Below are positions 1 through 8,430 of a stretch of DNA of 28,306 bases, one piece after another. The first letter of the stretch is position 1, and each line of letters begins with the position of its first letter. Where the stretch lies: the NCBI GenBank assembly GCA_003427395.1, contig BFEA01000580.1, positions 370,695 to 399,000 on the forward strand. The letters are read 5' to 3'. A program made the position numbers and the translations under genes. The DNA comes from Chara braunii. Its lineage: Eukaryota > Streptophyta > Charophyceae > Charales > Characeae. The notes beneath the pieces are model-generated. The model was given only the letters and a program-made list of their open reading frames with translations. It was not told the DNA's origin and made no database searches.

Positions 1-2
1 CC

Positions 3-332
3 TTAGTACGACGTCGTACCTGCCCCAACTGAATACCGTAGAGCATAGCCATACCGGGGTAACACCGAGCCTGTCCCCGAACCTGAAATAAATCGCCGTG
101 ATGATACCGATCCTGAAATAAGCCGCCGTGATGATACCGAACCTGTTCCGAACCTAGCAACCGCGCCGTACCAACCATGTTGCATGACCCCAAAATCGGT
201 CCCACTAGAGTGATAATCAGATAGGCCAGGAAAATCACGCGAAGGTTCACAACTATCCGGGGGACCGTAAGAAACGCCAGACTCGGGGTAAGTAAATAAT
301 CCCAGGCAAAAATCCATCGCAAACACTTTCAA
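3..332 (-). CDS. Unrecognised 109-codon ORF, doubtful
   Basis: An ATG-initiated frame of 109 codons closing with TAA at the window edge. I recognise no domain. It is rich in Gly, Ser, Arg and Tyr, and its C-terminal half is low complexity because it reads through a 30-bp tandem repeat (82-144) that gives a repeated GSVSSRR(L/F)ISGS peptide. The repeat unit is a multiple of three, so the frame survives duplication, which is weak support for coding. It could be the edge of a retroelement gag-like gene continuing outside the window, or a chance ORF. No neighbour helps to decide. Confidence 0.2.
   Translation of the reverse strand: MKVFAMDFCLGLFTYPESGVSYGPPDSCEPSRDFPGLSDYHSSGTDFGVMQHGWYGAVARFGTGSVSSRRLISGSVSSRRFISGSGTGSVLPRYGYALRYSVGAGTTSY
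82..144. repeat. 30-bp tandem repeat, two copies
   Basis: Two adjacent 30-bp units starting CCTGAAATAA and ending CGTGATGATACCGA, differing at a few positions, followed by a third partial start (CCTG). Confidence 0.85.
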
Positions 333-334
333 TA

Positions 335-640
335 AAATTTAATCAAATAATAAATAAAATTCATCGCGAATAATTATAATAAAATTTAATAAATTAATAA
401 ATAATCGTAATTTTTCTTTTCTTTTATTATTTTCAATTATTTTTTTCATTTTTACTTCCATCACCGGAAGTAATAAAAATAATGGGAAATTTCCTCAAGA
501 ATAATTTTTGATAAATTTCAAATAAATAGCAAATATTCCATTATTCTCAACCCTCCTGTTCTCTTAATCCTTTTTCCTTAATTTTAATTATGATATTAGA
601 ATTAATGAATTCTCGAGGCTCCATGCCCTCATCAATTGTG
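335..640. other. AT-rich spacer, no gene seen
   Basis: Runs of AATAAA and TTTATT type sequence with stops in all frames. A weak stem lies around 431-497 (ACTTCC loop GGAAGT with T-rich/A-rich flanks). Nothing else supported. Confidence 0.6.
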
Positions 641-684
641 CGATGTATAAGAGTCGCGCCAAGGGCTACTCCCGCATCCCTGCC

Positions 685-940
685 CTGAGGCTAGCCGCTT
701 CGGAACTAGCCTCGGAACGGACGGAAACAACAGGCACTAGATATGGCCGGTGCAGTCATCCGTGTCGTCGTTTTCAAGGGCTAGTCTCGGCACTTGTCGT
801 GGCGAAAATTAGGGGTCCCTTCCTGACCCCTAATTTTTCCCGATGAGTCAGACGAAAGTCCCCGTAAATTTCTCTTTGATCATTTAGCCTACAGGCCAAT
901 TAGGCGAATTTCGGGTGGCCGACTGTTTGTCGGCCGCCCG
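685..940. repeat. Cluster of three strong stem-loops
   Basis: Stem 1: 685-694 with 706-715, with GAGGCTAG pairing CTAGCCTC. Stem 2: 805-817 with 825-837, a perfect 13-bp stem (AAAATTAGGGGTC) with a 7-nt loop. Stem 3: 912-923 with 929-940, 12 bp with one G-T pair and loop TGTTT. The three stems are unrelated in sequence, so this is not one repeated hairpin. No ORF of interest covers them. Confidence 0.8.
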
Positions 941-1029
941 ACACCATGTCCACTCGTATTTTCTTTCCACAGGGGAAGAACGAGCGAGCCCCGTCTAAAG
1001 AGGTTTTACTTTTTAAATTATTAGTTGGA

Positions 1030-1260
1030 CGTTGGACCTGAGCCTGAAATTCGAGGTCCTTGTCCAGGACATCCCAGACTCTGTTCCAACACAAAAGGGT
1101 TTCCCCCTTGAGCCGGGCCTACGCCCCTTGCTTATCATCACCCACCGCCCAAAAGGCAGGGGCGCCGCAAGGGCCGCATGGATTATCGTTCAGTCGTGCA
1201 ATATTGTGAAGGGAGAACCCTTCACAATATTTTGCTTTCGACACTTGAGTGTCGTATGCA
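1030..1260 (+). repeat. Outer part of family Y copy A, with hairpins
   Basis: The segment around 1050-1080 (TTCGAGGTCCTTGTCC then AGGACATCCC) recurs on the opposite strand at about 10855-10890. The hairpin at 1200-1231 (perfect 14-bp stem AATATTGTGAAGGG, loop AGAA) is matched by an opposite-strand counterpart at 10704-10730. A 16-nt palindrome CGACACTTGAGTGTCG follows at 1239-1254. These shared blocks tie the segment to copy B in inverted orientation. Confidence 0.7.
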
Positions 1261-1439
1261 ACCCCGAAACCCATGAGAGGCTGCGCGGATGTGGGCAACG
1301 CATAAAGCGTCGCTATGACAGCAGATTAAGTGAGTACACATGGCTGAGCGTTATATTTCTCCTCGCGCTGACATTTTTTTTATGCAACTTTGAGTAGACC
1401 TCGCCCAACCACTTTGGTCTTCTGAGTTATGGGTCAGGA

Positions 1440-2060
1440 CAAATGAAAAAGGGACTAGGCTTATTTGATTGTTTAAGTTATTTTTATTTTTGTTGCATGT
1501 CGTGTGATTGAGTTAGGATGTCCTAGTCGACCGACGTTGAATCGCTCGTGGGAGATCAGCGCCCCAGCGTGACGGTTCACGTACGGGCCCGAGCTAGGAG
1601 TGGACCGCACGTACCCCCTATGCTACAGCATACGAGAAAATACCCTCGGCTGTGCCACTTCCGCGATTGCAAGTAAGAATTTCTGCGTGTGGTTCAGTCG
1701 CTTGGCGGGGATGCGCCCACTCAAGGGATGGTGACAGCTCCCGCGGGTGGAGGTAAGTTGTGCCTCGTGAGACCCTGTCCTGGCGTAGGGACTTGATGGA
1801 GGTATAGCTGGTGCACTTGGCCGGAGAGGCTCCACCTCTTCCCTTTTTCGTGGAGCGACTTGCGAATTCTGCCAATTCCTGCGTGACGCGACCGGGAAGG
1901 TTTCCCCAGCGGGGAGTGTGTGCTCGACAATGGTCTTTCGTTTTGAATGGTAAGCTGCCCCCATGAAGGGAAAAGGAAGGGGTTAAAGGGGAAACGACCA
2001 CGTATGAGACCGCTGTCGTGGTTAGGTGAGTGTTCGTTTGTAGTTGAGGGTGTGACTGCA
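1440..2060 (+). repeat. Family Y dispersed repeat, copy A
   Basis: This block matches, with many substitutions, the reverse complement of about 9400-9960 and the plus strand of about 20190-20540. Shared landmarks include TCCTAGTCGACCG, TACCCCCTATGCTACAGC, a CGATTGCA block, GGGGATGCGCCCAC/GGGGATACGCCCAC and GGTAAGTTGTGCCTCG. Minus-strand ORFs through it share a GTTYLHP-like peptide with the other copies, but the frames are not kept between copies, so I call it a non-coding or long-dead retroelement segment, perhaps an LTR-type terminal region. Element ends are not defined. Confidence 0.75.
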
Positions 2061-2169
2061 CCCGTTCATTTAGTGAAGGGGCTGCGGTAAAAGAAAGAAA
2101 GAGGAGAAAATGAGATTAACGGGCTCGACTGTCCCTGACCCCTGATCGAGATCAACGGCTCAAGGTTAG

Positions 2170-2206
2170 TATAAAGGCAACTCTTCCCCCAACTGCCTCA
2201 TTCATT
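2170..2206 (+). promoter_or_regulatory. TATA + initiator core promoter, module 1
   Basis: TATAAA at 2170-2175 and an ATTCATT initiator-like motif at 2200, exactly 30 nt from the TATA start. The same pair with the same 30-nt spacing occurs at 4870/4900, and the sequence downstream is also related (GAAGGTCT, AGAGGAAG, TTGGAG in order). This resembles the U3/R boundary of diverged LTRs; transcription is inferred. Confidence 0.5.
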
Positions 2207-2248
2207 CGAGCAGTTGGAGGAAGTGCCGCTTGGAGGGGCAGTGCTACG

Positions 2249-2296
2249 GGAGGTGCTGCTTGGTGGAACGGTGGAGGTGCTGCTTAATGGAGCGGT
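2249..2296 (+). repeat. 24-bp tandem repeat, two copies
   Basis: Two adjacent 24-bp units (GGAGGTGCTGCTT followed by a variable GGTGGAACGGT or AATGGAGCGGT), just downstream of promoter module 1. A more degenerate unit precedes them. Confidence 0.75.
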
Positions 2297-2299
2297 GTC

Positions 2300-2870
2300 G
2301 AAGGTCTACAGGAAGAGGAAGTTGGAGATGTTGGTGATTTGCAGGAAGATGAAGTGCGGAGCGGGGAAATGGAGTGAGGAGCGGAGCATCCAAAGTCGAG
2401 GTTGGGGTTACTCTGCCTTAACGTTGGTTTCCTGAGGGAAAATGCTGCTTGAGTAAATGTGCAACCAGGTACAACACTTTTTAGAGATTATGCTGCCATT
2501 TTTTTTTTTGGCATCCGCGCGACATTTTGAAGGAAGGTACTATCGGATTTACTGCCCAACATCAACTTCTTTTGGTGTGTGTGAGGAGGCTGCCCATTCA
2601 ATGGTACAACAATGATATTTTTTTTTCTGATGCGTTATGTTGTTAGATGTTTAGCGGCGGCACTGCAATTTGGAATAGGCATGCTGCCAGATTGTCGAAG
2701 CAGTAAGAACGCGGTGCTTTGAGGGAAGATGTTGTCTGGTTGTCCACATGTTGTTGGGACATGCCTGAGTTTTTCAAGGTCAGGCGCTGACCGACCCATT
2801 TATGGATTGGGCGACTTGATGAGATTGACGTTGCCAAAATTTATTCAGACCAACCCCATAACTGAGAGAC
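2300..2870. other. No gene recognised
   Basis: Moderately G/T-rich DNA with short T runs (about 2500 and 2618). The short ORFs have no recognisable content. Confidence 0.5.
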
Positions 2871-2878
2871 CTAAAGCT

Positions 2879-2924
2879 TGACGTCGTTGACGCATGACAT
2901 CGATAACGTGTGACGTCATTGACG
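2879..2924 (+). promoter_or_regulatory. TGACG motif cluster (as-1/CRE-like)
   Basis: Four TGACG motifs on the plus strand (2879, 2888, 2911, 2920) and one on the minus strand (2914-2918, part of the palindrome TGACGTCA) within 46 bp. TGACG pairs are the core of bZIP-bound as-1/CRE elements in plants. No gene start is visible nearby, so function is inferred only from motif density. Confidence 0.35.
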
Positions 2925-3274
2925 TCCGATTGAAACAGCGGGAGTCGGCGGTATGACCTGTCGTCCGCGGTTCCCGACTGGGCAGCAGTGGTGTGCGGTC
3001 ATGGAAAGACTAAAGCTAGGACTAGTCTATCTAAAATAATATCGTGCGGCTGCTAAGCCGCGCGATTGAGGGCCTTAGTAGGCCAAATAGGTGGCCACGC
3101 CATGTACGTGGCCGTGGCATGCGTGCCGTGCTGCTAGATGGTCGCCATATTGGCGGGAGCGCGGCTGGCCAGCGGCTGGGGCTTCTGGGGTACACAGGCG
3201 TAGCCTGCGTAAGGCCACATGCGGTATTGCACTGGGCCAAGCTCTTCATAAGGAAGCGTTGCTCCTATTCCAAC

Positions 3275-3345
3275 GTGGAGCTAGCCCAGTAGGATATCAC
3301 ACAAGACTCTTGGCCAGCAGATACCAGGGTCGAGCCCTGATGACA
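3275..3345 (+). repeat. tRNA-like SINE head (A and B boxes)
   Basis: A perfect fit to the RNA polymerase III A-box consensus at 3282-3293 (TAGCCCAGTAGG) and a good B box at 3327-3337 (GGGTCGAGCCC), 34 bp apart, with the B box inside a T-arm-like stem (CAGG loop CCTG). No convincing anticodon arm, so a SINE head or tRNA relic rather than a functional tRNA. Confidence 0.5.
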
Positions 3346-3425
3346 TCACCGCTGGGCTAGCTCCTTTTGGAGCGGCCCAGCCTTTTGGCGCGACCGTTTT
3401 CGGTCGTGCGATCGATGAGATCGCA
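3278..3425. repeat. Nested and consecutive hairpins around the SINE head
   Basis: GGAGCTAGCCCAG at 3278-3290 is exactly complementary to 3352-3364, enclosing the SINE head. The second arm (3351-3364) also pairs with 3369-3382 around a TTTT loop. Directly after come CGACCG/CGGTCG (3391-3396 with 3401-3406) and TGCGATC/GATCGCA (3407-3413 with 3419-3425). The stems are butted against each other with almost no spacer. Confidence 0.75.
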
Positions 3426-3498
3426 TGGTTAGAAACAGCCGCGTGGAGATTAGCATGGCCCCTGCACAAGGATGCCGCAAAAATCGAGAAATGAGTGT

Positions 3499-3516
3499 TA
3501 TATATATATATATATA
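3499..3516. repeat. (TA)n microsatellite
   Basis: About nine TA units, followed by the palindrome GAATCCATATGGATTC near 3523-3538. Confidence 0.85.
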
Positions 3517-3570
3517 ATCTTGAATCCATATGGATTCAAACTTGGATCTGTATGTCAACAGAGCCAAGGT

Positions 3571-3720
3571 TCCATTAGCAAAGAAGATCGGATCGAACGC
3601 CTGAATTTGGGCGTGTTCGTGCAAAGGGTGCAGAAAGTCGAGATTGAACTGCTTTTCTGCACCTCTTCTTAAAACACGTCCAAATTCAGGAGCTTAACCC
3701 AATCCTCTTTGCTAGTGGGA
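3571..3720 (+). repeat. 150-nt foldback (pri-miRNA-like or MITE-like)
   Basis: The two halves are imperfect reverse complements along most of their length. The outer arms pair TCCATTAGCAAAGAAGAT (3571 on) with the segment ending CTTTGCTAGTGGGA (3720). The middle pairs 3600-3617 with 3673-3690 (18 positions, a single mismatch or wobble). The inner part pairs GTGCAGAAAG (3629-3638) with CTTTTCTGCAC (3652-3662), leaving a short loop. Arms are about 68 nt with scattered bulges, the shape of a plant pri-miRNA or of a small foldback transposon. Which one it is cannot be told without expression or copy data. Confidence 0.75.
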
Positions 3721-3730
3721 CCTCGCTCCA

Positions 3731-3912
3731 GTCGTGGTGGATCCACGACGTGACCGTTGGCATAAGCCAACGGCAGGACGAGTAAAAAAAAAAAGAGAAA
3801 AAAAAACAAATAAATAAAAACTAAACTATTCATGGAGCGCCGTATGGCGCACGAAGAAGTAACTGGGGCGTTTCAGCCCCAGTGCACCCGACAACGCCCT
3901 GAAAAACGGGCG
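3731..3912. repeat. Array of five short hairpins
   Basis: GTCGTGG/CCACGAC (3731-3737, 3743-3749), CCGTTGG/CCAACGG (3754-3760, 3767-3773), GCGCC/GGCGC (3837-3841, 3846-3850), ACTGGGGC/GCCCCAGT (3862-3869, 3876-3883) and CGCCC/GGGCG (3895-3899, 3908-3912). All stems are perfect, loops 4-8 nt. An A-rich stretch at 3784-3826 separates the first two from the rest. Confidence 0.75.
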
Positions 3913-3964
3913 ACCGTCAGCCAGTTAGGTAGGTTTTCTTTTTCTTTTTGATTTCTTTTCTTTT

Positions 3965-3982
3965 ATATATATATATATATAT
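3965..3982. repeat. (TA)n microsatellite
   Basis: About nine TA units in a T-rich context. Confidence 0.8.
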
Positions 3983-4154
3983 TTAGATTTGTTTTGGATT
4001 TTTTTTTGTTTGGATTTCTTCTTAGATTCATTGTTTATTCTTATTTATTGCTTTCCTCGTGATGTTTCGAACGTGCCCGTTTGTTTTAACGAAACGGCTG
4101 CTTCTTTTGATAGGATAAGCAAAATCGAATGAATCTATTCCTAAAGTGTGGAAC

Positions 4155-4158
4155 TATA

Positions 4159-4193
<35 letters not shown>
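4155..4193. repeat. (ACT)n microsatellite
   Basis: About twelve ACT units directly before the GA tract. The Tyr- and Ser-rich reading frames across it are artefacts of the repeat. Confidence 0.9.
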
Positions 4194-4194
<1 letters not shown>

Positions 4195-4200
4195 CACGAC

Positions 4201-4311
<111 letters not shown>

Positions 4312-4322
4312 CAAGTAAGGTG

Positions 4323-4359
4323 ACTCTGCGGCCGTTCATTAGTAAACGGGTCGCAGAGT
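4323..4359. repeat. 14-bp hairpin next to the GA tract
   Basis: ACTCTGCG-GCCGTT (4323-4336) pairs with AACGGGTCGCAGAGT (4345-4359), one bulged base. A short GCCGTTCATT...GAATGGC stem follows at about 4463-4481. Confidence 0.7.
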
Positions 4360-4689
4360 AGCACCTGCACCTGGCGTTGTTGGCGGCCGGGTGCGACCGT
4401 GAGTTGGATAGGGAAAAAAAAACCCTGTTGAGCTTGACTGAAATGACGGGAAGGAAGGGGTGGCCGTTCATTTTGAATGGCGACTTGCCTCTGCCCAGGA
4501 AAACGAGGGGGATAAAACAAAGTAAAAAAGAAAAGAAAAAAGGAAAAAGGGGAAAAAGAAGGGTGGAAAAAAAAAAAAACATAGAACGTCGCGAATTTAA
4601 TCGAGACGCAGGACCAAATGCAGAGGTAGAGGCACGTGGACTTTGAATTGACAGCAGACTTCAACAGTTTGCTCTACTTGGCTCTATAC

Positions 4690-4859
4690 AGCCATTTAGG
4701 GCTGCATCTGGCCGGGGGTAGCATCCAGATGCATTACCAAGGCCTGAAACTTGGTTCCCCTAGGGGAACATCAAGTTTCTCAGCCCTTGATCACGTGTGA
4801 GATCAAGGGCCAGGCCTCACTTCGAGTTTTGGCTGCGGGCAAAGTAGCTGCCCTCAGCC
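4690..4859. repeat. End-to-end hairpin array upstream of promoter module 2
   Basis: Five unrelated stem-loops in 170 bp: AGCC...GGCT around 4690-4703; GCATCTGG/CCAGATGC (4704-4711, 4725-4732); GAAACTTGGTTCCCC with 4763-4779 (15 bp, one bulge region); GCCCTTGATC/GATCAAGGGC (4783-4792, 4801-4810, perfect); GGCTGCGGGCA/TGCCCTCAGCC (4831-4841, 4849-4859, one mismatch). The array ends 11 bp before the TATA box at 4870. Confidence 0.8.
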
Positions 4860-4869
4860 TCCAACCAAC

Positions 4870-4906
4870 TATAAAACAACCAGCAGCCAGCCAACCAACA
4901 TTCATT
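4870..4906 (+). promoter_or_regulatory. TATA + initiator core promoter, module 2
   Basis: TATAAAA at 4870-4876 and ATTCATT at 4900, the same 30-nt spacing as module 1. The hairpin array abuts it upstream and a tandem-repeat region follows. Likely the U3/R part of a diverged LTR related to module 1. Confidence 0.5.
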
Positions 4907-5235
4907 TGTGGCTGGTGCTGCTAACATTTCGCTTGGGTGAATGCTGGCTGCTGGAGGAGGAGCTGCTGGTGGAGTGGGAAGGAGATGTGAAGGTCTGCAA
5001 GTGAGAGAGGAAGACTGTTGGAGGTGGCCATAACTGTGAAGCACAACCATAGTCGCTATCTCAGTAACGAGAAGAGAAAGGAGCGCTGGAGGTCTATAGA
5101 GGGCGGGGGAGTGAGGCAGCCATAGCCACCACTTCACTTTGTGAAGTGTTGGGAAGGTGCTGCACGACCGTCACGACAGCCATACTTGGTGGAACGCACG
5201 GGAGGTGTTGTTCACTCGGCACGACAACGGCGGCA

Positions 5236-5440
5236 CTTTTTGGCGGTGAAGAGGAAGCGCTGCCGTTTTTTTGGTGGCAGCGGCACGATTTTGGTAGTGA
5301 CGTGGAAGTGCTGCCGAAATCTTCCACCATCGACGGTGTTTGGCTTTTTTGGTAGTGACGCGGAGATGTTGTCGAACTTTTGCTGCGGCGACAGTGCGTT
5401 CTAGGTGGTGGCACAGAAGCGCTGCCCATTTTGCCTTGAC
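5236..5440 (+). repeat. ~55-bp degenerate tandem repeat, four copies
   Basis: A motif of the form TTTTGGYRGTGA followed by GGAAGYGCTGCCG recurs near 5236, 5289, 5346 and 5402, spaced 52-57 bp. The last copy is the most diverged. ORFs here change frame between units and look non-coding. Confidence 0.65.
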
Positions 5441-5539
5441 TGTGAGGGACATTTTGTGGCAGCGTGTTCTGGTATTGATGGCAACAACGTGGTGGTGCGG
5501 TTGGTGTGACGGCGACGCTGAGACGTCGTCAGATTACTG

Positions 5540-6895
5540 AGAGGTGATTGTATGTTGAGAGGAAGTCGAGGCAAGCGATCGCTCTAGGGAGTGGTGTGGA
5601 TCGCTTTGTGGGCGACTCGTCATGACGATTGTCTCTTTTGGAGTACGATTTTACACGGTCTTTTTGAGTGGGCCGTTTCCTTAAATTCACTCAAGGTCAG
5701 TTATTGACTCAGACCCCTTCACACCCGTTTGAACCCACACTTGCTTGACCCTATTCTTTGAATGTTCACTGAAAATGTAGAGGAAATGTGTGTTTGCACG
5801 TATGAATGGAAGTCTGACGTGAGCTTGAATTTGCATTGTTTTCTTTTGTACTCTATGTTTAACCTTATGTGCAGGTAGGTAGAAGGATGCCTGAAAAAGA
5901 GAAACCTATTCATGTTAATGAAAGTGAATGGAAGAATGGTTGTCTGCTATTTCTCACTTGTATGCATGTTGAAGAGAAGGACAACCAGTAGACGACGAAA
6001 ATGAATTTGATCACGCAAAGAAGAAGAAATCAATTGGACATAGATTTTTCTCGAGGATACTCGTTCTTTCCCGAATGACCCTCTCTGTCTATGCCCGTCT
6101 GTCTGAATGATTTTCTCTCATGTGATCTCCTTTTTCGTATAAGTTACCATTGACATAAGGCGGCGAGTGATCGGTTGCCAATGTGGTAGACGTTTTTCTC
6201 TTTCCTAGGAGGCATATGAGGCGGGGGTTCGTTGCCTTAGGGGTCGGCCCTGCTATCGACTTAGAGTGGACCGGGGGGATACCTTGCTGTTGTGGTGGAG
6301 GCAGCCCGACTTCTGAGATCCGAGGTTCGCTCGGGCGAGGACGAGGGGTATCCCAGACCACCTCCTAGGGAAAGGACATGAGTCTACTCACGGAAGAACC
6401 TTAAGTTCTTAACGCCTCATGTTGTCACACTTTTTCCAGTCATACCACTTCGGGCGACAGGAAAGCCAACAGACTGTCACACAGGGTTGCATGTGTTTGC
6501 AATAAATAAAATAAATTAAATAAAGCAATTCCCTTCTTGTTGTGTGCGTCCGGCTTCGAGCGAGACCCTTCAATTGCGGTCTTCGCCGGTCCCCGGTCTT
6601 AGGAATCTTTTATTTTGATTCGGAACAACCGAGAATCATGCATATAATGATCATGAAATTTTGAAGTGTCATGCATGCATCAATTTTGCCAGTTTACTAA
6701 TTTTGAGAACCGTGACCGAATCATCAAGAAACTCAATCATCAGCAAGGAAGCAAGATTGACAGACTCGAGCAAAGGCGAAGTTAAATAAGGGAAGAGTAA
6801 GAACTCATAATAGTCTTAGAAAGTACACCGGGAAGAGAGCATGGCCAACACTAATTCTCGAGTCATCACTCGTCCCTCTGGGTCACACTCTCAGT
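5540..6895. other. No gene recognised
   Basis: About 1.35 kb of mixed-composition DNA. I see no domain-bearing ORF, no long repeat and no tRNA-like structure. The short ORFs (longest 90 codons, minus, 6089-6361) lack recognisable motifs. Confidence 0.5.
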
Positions 6896-6898
6896 CTC

Positions 6899-7555
6899 TC
6901 ATTTTGTTGTATGTCTCTTGTGCTTCATGCCATGTCTCCGTACTCTCTGAGGTTGTGGTCTCTGGATGTAGAGCCACCTGAAGCCTGCAAGCTCTGAGCA
7001 CTTCCATCTAAGGTACGCGACCCGAAAGTCAACCATGGCACAAAACTCCTCCCATAGAGTAGGGAGATACGGATGAGAAAAGATCCCTCGTCTAAAATGC
7101 TGAAAATCTGACGATTCGGTGACTGCTTCGTAATCGATCACAGCGAGATAAATGTACCTCCTGGCTAGATCTACCAGGTCTTCCCAACAAGAACCATTTG
7201 CGAGAAGAAAAAAAACTGGAGGTCTGGGATAGTCAGAGTAGAGCTTGGGTCTGAGGCTACGAATTAGCTTTGCCCCACTCTCTTTTAGCTCCCTTTCTTT
7301 CTCTTCAAGGTACCTGACCGCTGCGATCCAGATCGAATCAAAGTGCTCATGGGTCTCTTTCCCTTTCTTTATATAGGGTCTCAGGTCATGAATGGTTCCC
7401 TCAATGAACTCAGTGTGAACCACAAAGATAGATAGTTCATCTCGTTTGAAACCAGTCGCCCAGGCATACTGATACTGGAAATCATCTCTCGAAGCAATCA
7501 GATTGAGACTGGTCAGGATAGTCTCCTGAACTGAGAATTGACGGATTGTACTCAT
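6899..7555 (-). CDS. Unrecognised 218-residue protein ORF
   Basis: The best non-LINE coding candidate: 218 codons, ATG at 7555, ending TGA at 6899-6901. I do not recognise the family. The product has no obvious signal peptide or membrane segment. It starts MSTIRQFSVQETI, has a charged helical stretch around residues 62-95 (KKGKETHEH, then LEEKERELKES), a DYPRPPVFFLLANG segment near residues 108-121, aromatic-rich sequence in the C-terminal half, and a basic tail (RVRRHGMKHKRHTTK). Its balanced amino-acid make-up is unlike the low-complexity shadow ORFs nearby. The same frame continues upstream of the ATG, interrupted only by a TAA about 18 bases before it and a TAG further up, with Cys-rich sequence that looks less protein-like, so the ATG is the conservative start. 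No TATA box or partner gene is visible. It could be a transposon-encoded accessory protein or a host gene fragment. Confidence 0.45.
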   Translation of the reverse strand: MSTIRQFSVQETILTSLNLIASRDDFQYQYAWATGFKRDELSIFVVHTEFIEGTIHDLRPYIKKGKETHEHFDSIWIAAVRYLEEKERELKESGAKLIRSLRPKLYSDYPRPPVFFLLANGSCWEDLVDLARRYIYLAVIDYEAVTESSDFQHFRRGIFSHPYLPTLWEEFCAMVDFRVAYLRWKCSELAGFRWLYIQRPQPQRVRRHGMKHKRHTTK

Positions 7556-7689
7556 AGGCTGAGGTGGAAGTTAACACTGGTCTATGCCTCCTAGCAAATG
7601 TACCGTCTGAATAACGTTGAACTTTGTGTTGCATAGCAGCAGTCGAGTGCCTGTTCTTTCCAGACTGAGATTGAAGTAGCGGGCCCCAA

Positions 7690-8430
7690 TGGGTGAACAA
7701 CAACAGTTGTCCAGCAACACAGTGCTAGTAGCAACAATCTATTGAGAAAACAAACAACTATAATCCAATGCGTCGCTGCAATAACATTCAATTGTGCAGT
7801 ATCAAGATCACAGGGCGAAGCGCAACTCAACCGAATTACGACAGTAGCCCTCTGGGAGCAACTCCCTATACCGCAGTAGCACTGAAACAAATAACAAAAA
7901 TGTTGAAATGTGCAACAACTGCAATGACTCCGACTATAACAACCCGGTGTTTCAACGACAGCTTGGAGCCAATCGTAACAGTAACGCCTCTAAGATAAAA
8001 CAACAGTCGTATCACTGGAGAAACAATTTAACCAATCCTGATATTATAGCCAATTCGACCCGTTGCAGCAACTCGGAGCCCACTCAGTTTGCCATAAGTC
8101 TATCATCGTGGTCAAATGCATGGTGGCGTATTCAGTTGCTCTCTGATGTTGAAAACAACAGCGGTTTCCTTTCTCTGTGCTTCCTGACTTAGTTCTGCTT
8201 GTGCTTCCAACATCACCGTTGTCAACACACAACAGTCCCCTCTAACTATGCTTCCTAAGTCCCCTTTGTTTCTCCTTGGTACTCCTACTCACTCTCTTCT
8301 TCTTTCTTGCGCCTGTGCATCTGCAAGAGGCAGCCTAACAGTGTCGCAGGAGACCATTCATGCGAGAGGCATCAACATGATCACCATTACTACAACAGTC
8401 CCCTCTAACTATGCTTCCTGAAGGCTGCAA
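7690..8430 (+). other. CAA/CAG-rich low-complexity region
   Basis: Dense AACAACAG, GCAACA and ACAACAGT words without a fixed period. Contains two copies of a 28-bp direct repeat. No credible protein. Confidence 0.55.
8229..8419 (+). repeat. 28-bp perfect direct repeat, 163 bp apart
   Basis: Copies at 8229-8256 and 8392-8419, starting ACAACAGTCCCCTCT and ending ATGCTTCCT, identical over 28 bp. The flanks differ. Confidence 0.9.

Noticed and set aside
1618-2061. 147-codon minus ORF shared in part with copies B and C
   Set aside because: The peptide similarity reflects nucleotide similarity of family Y; frames shift between copies, and a TAG in copy C aligns with CGG in copy A, so it gives no support for coding or for the UAR=Gln idea.
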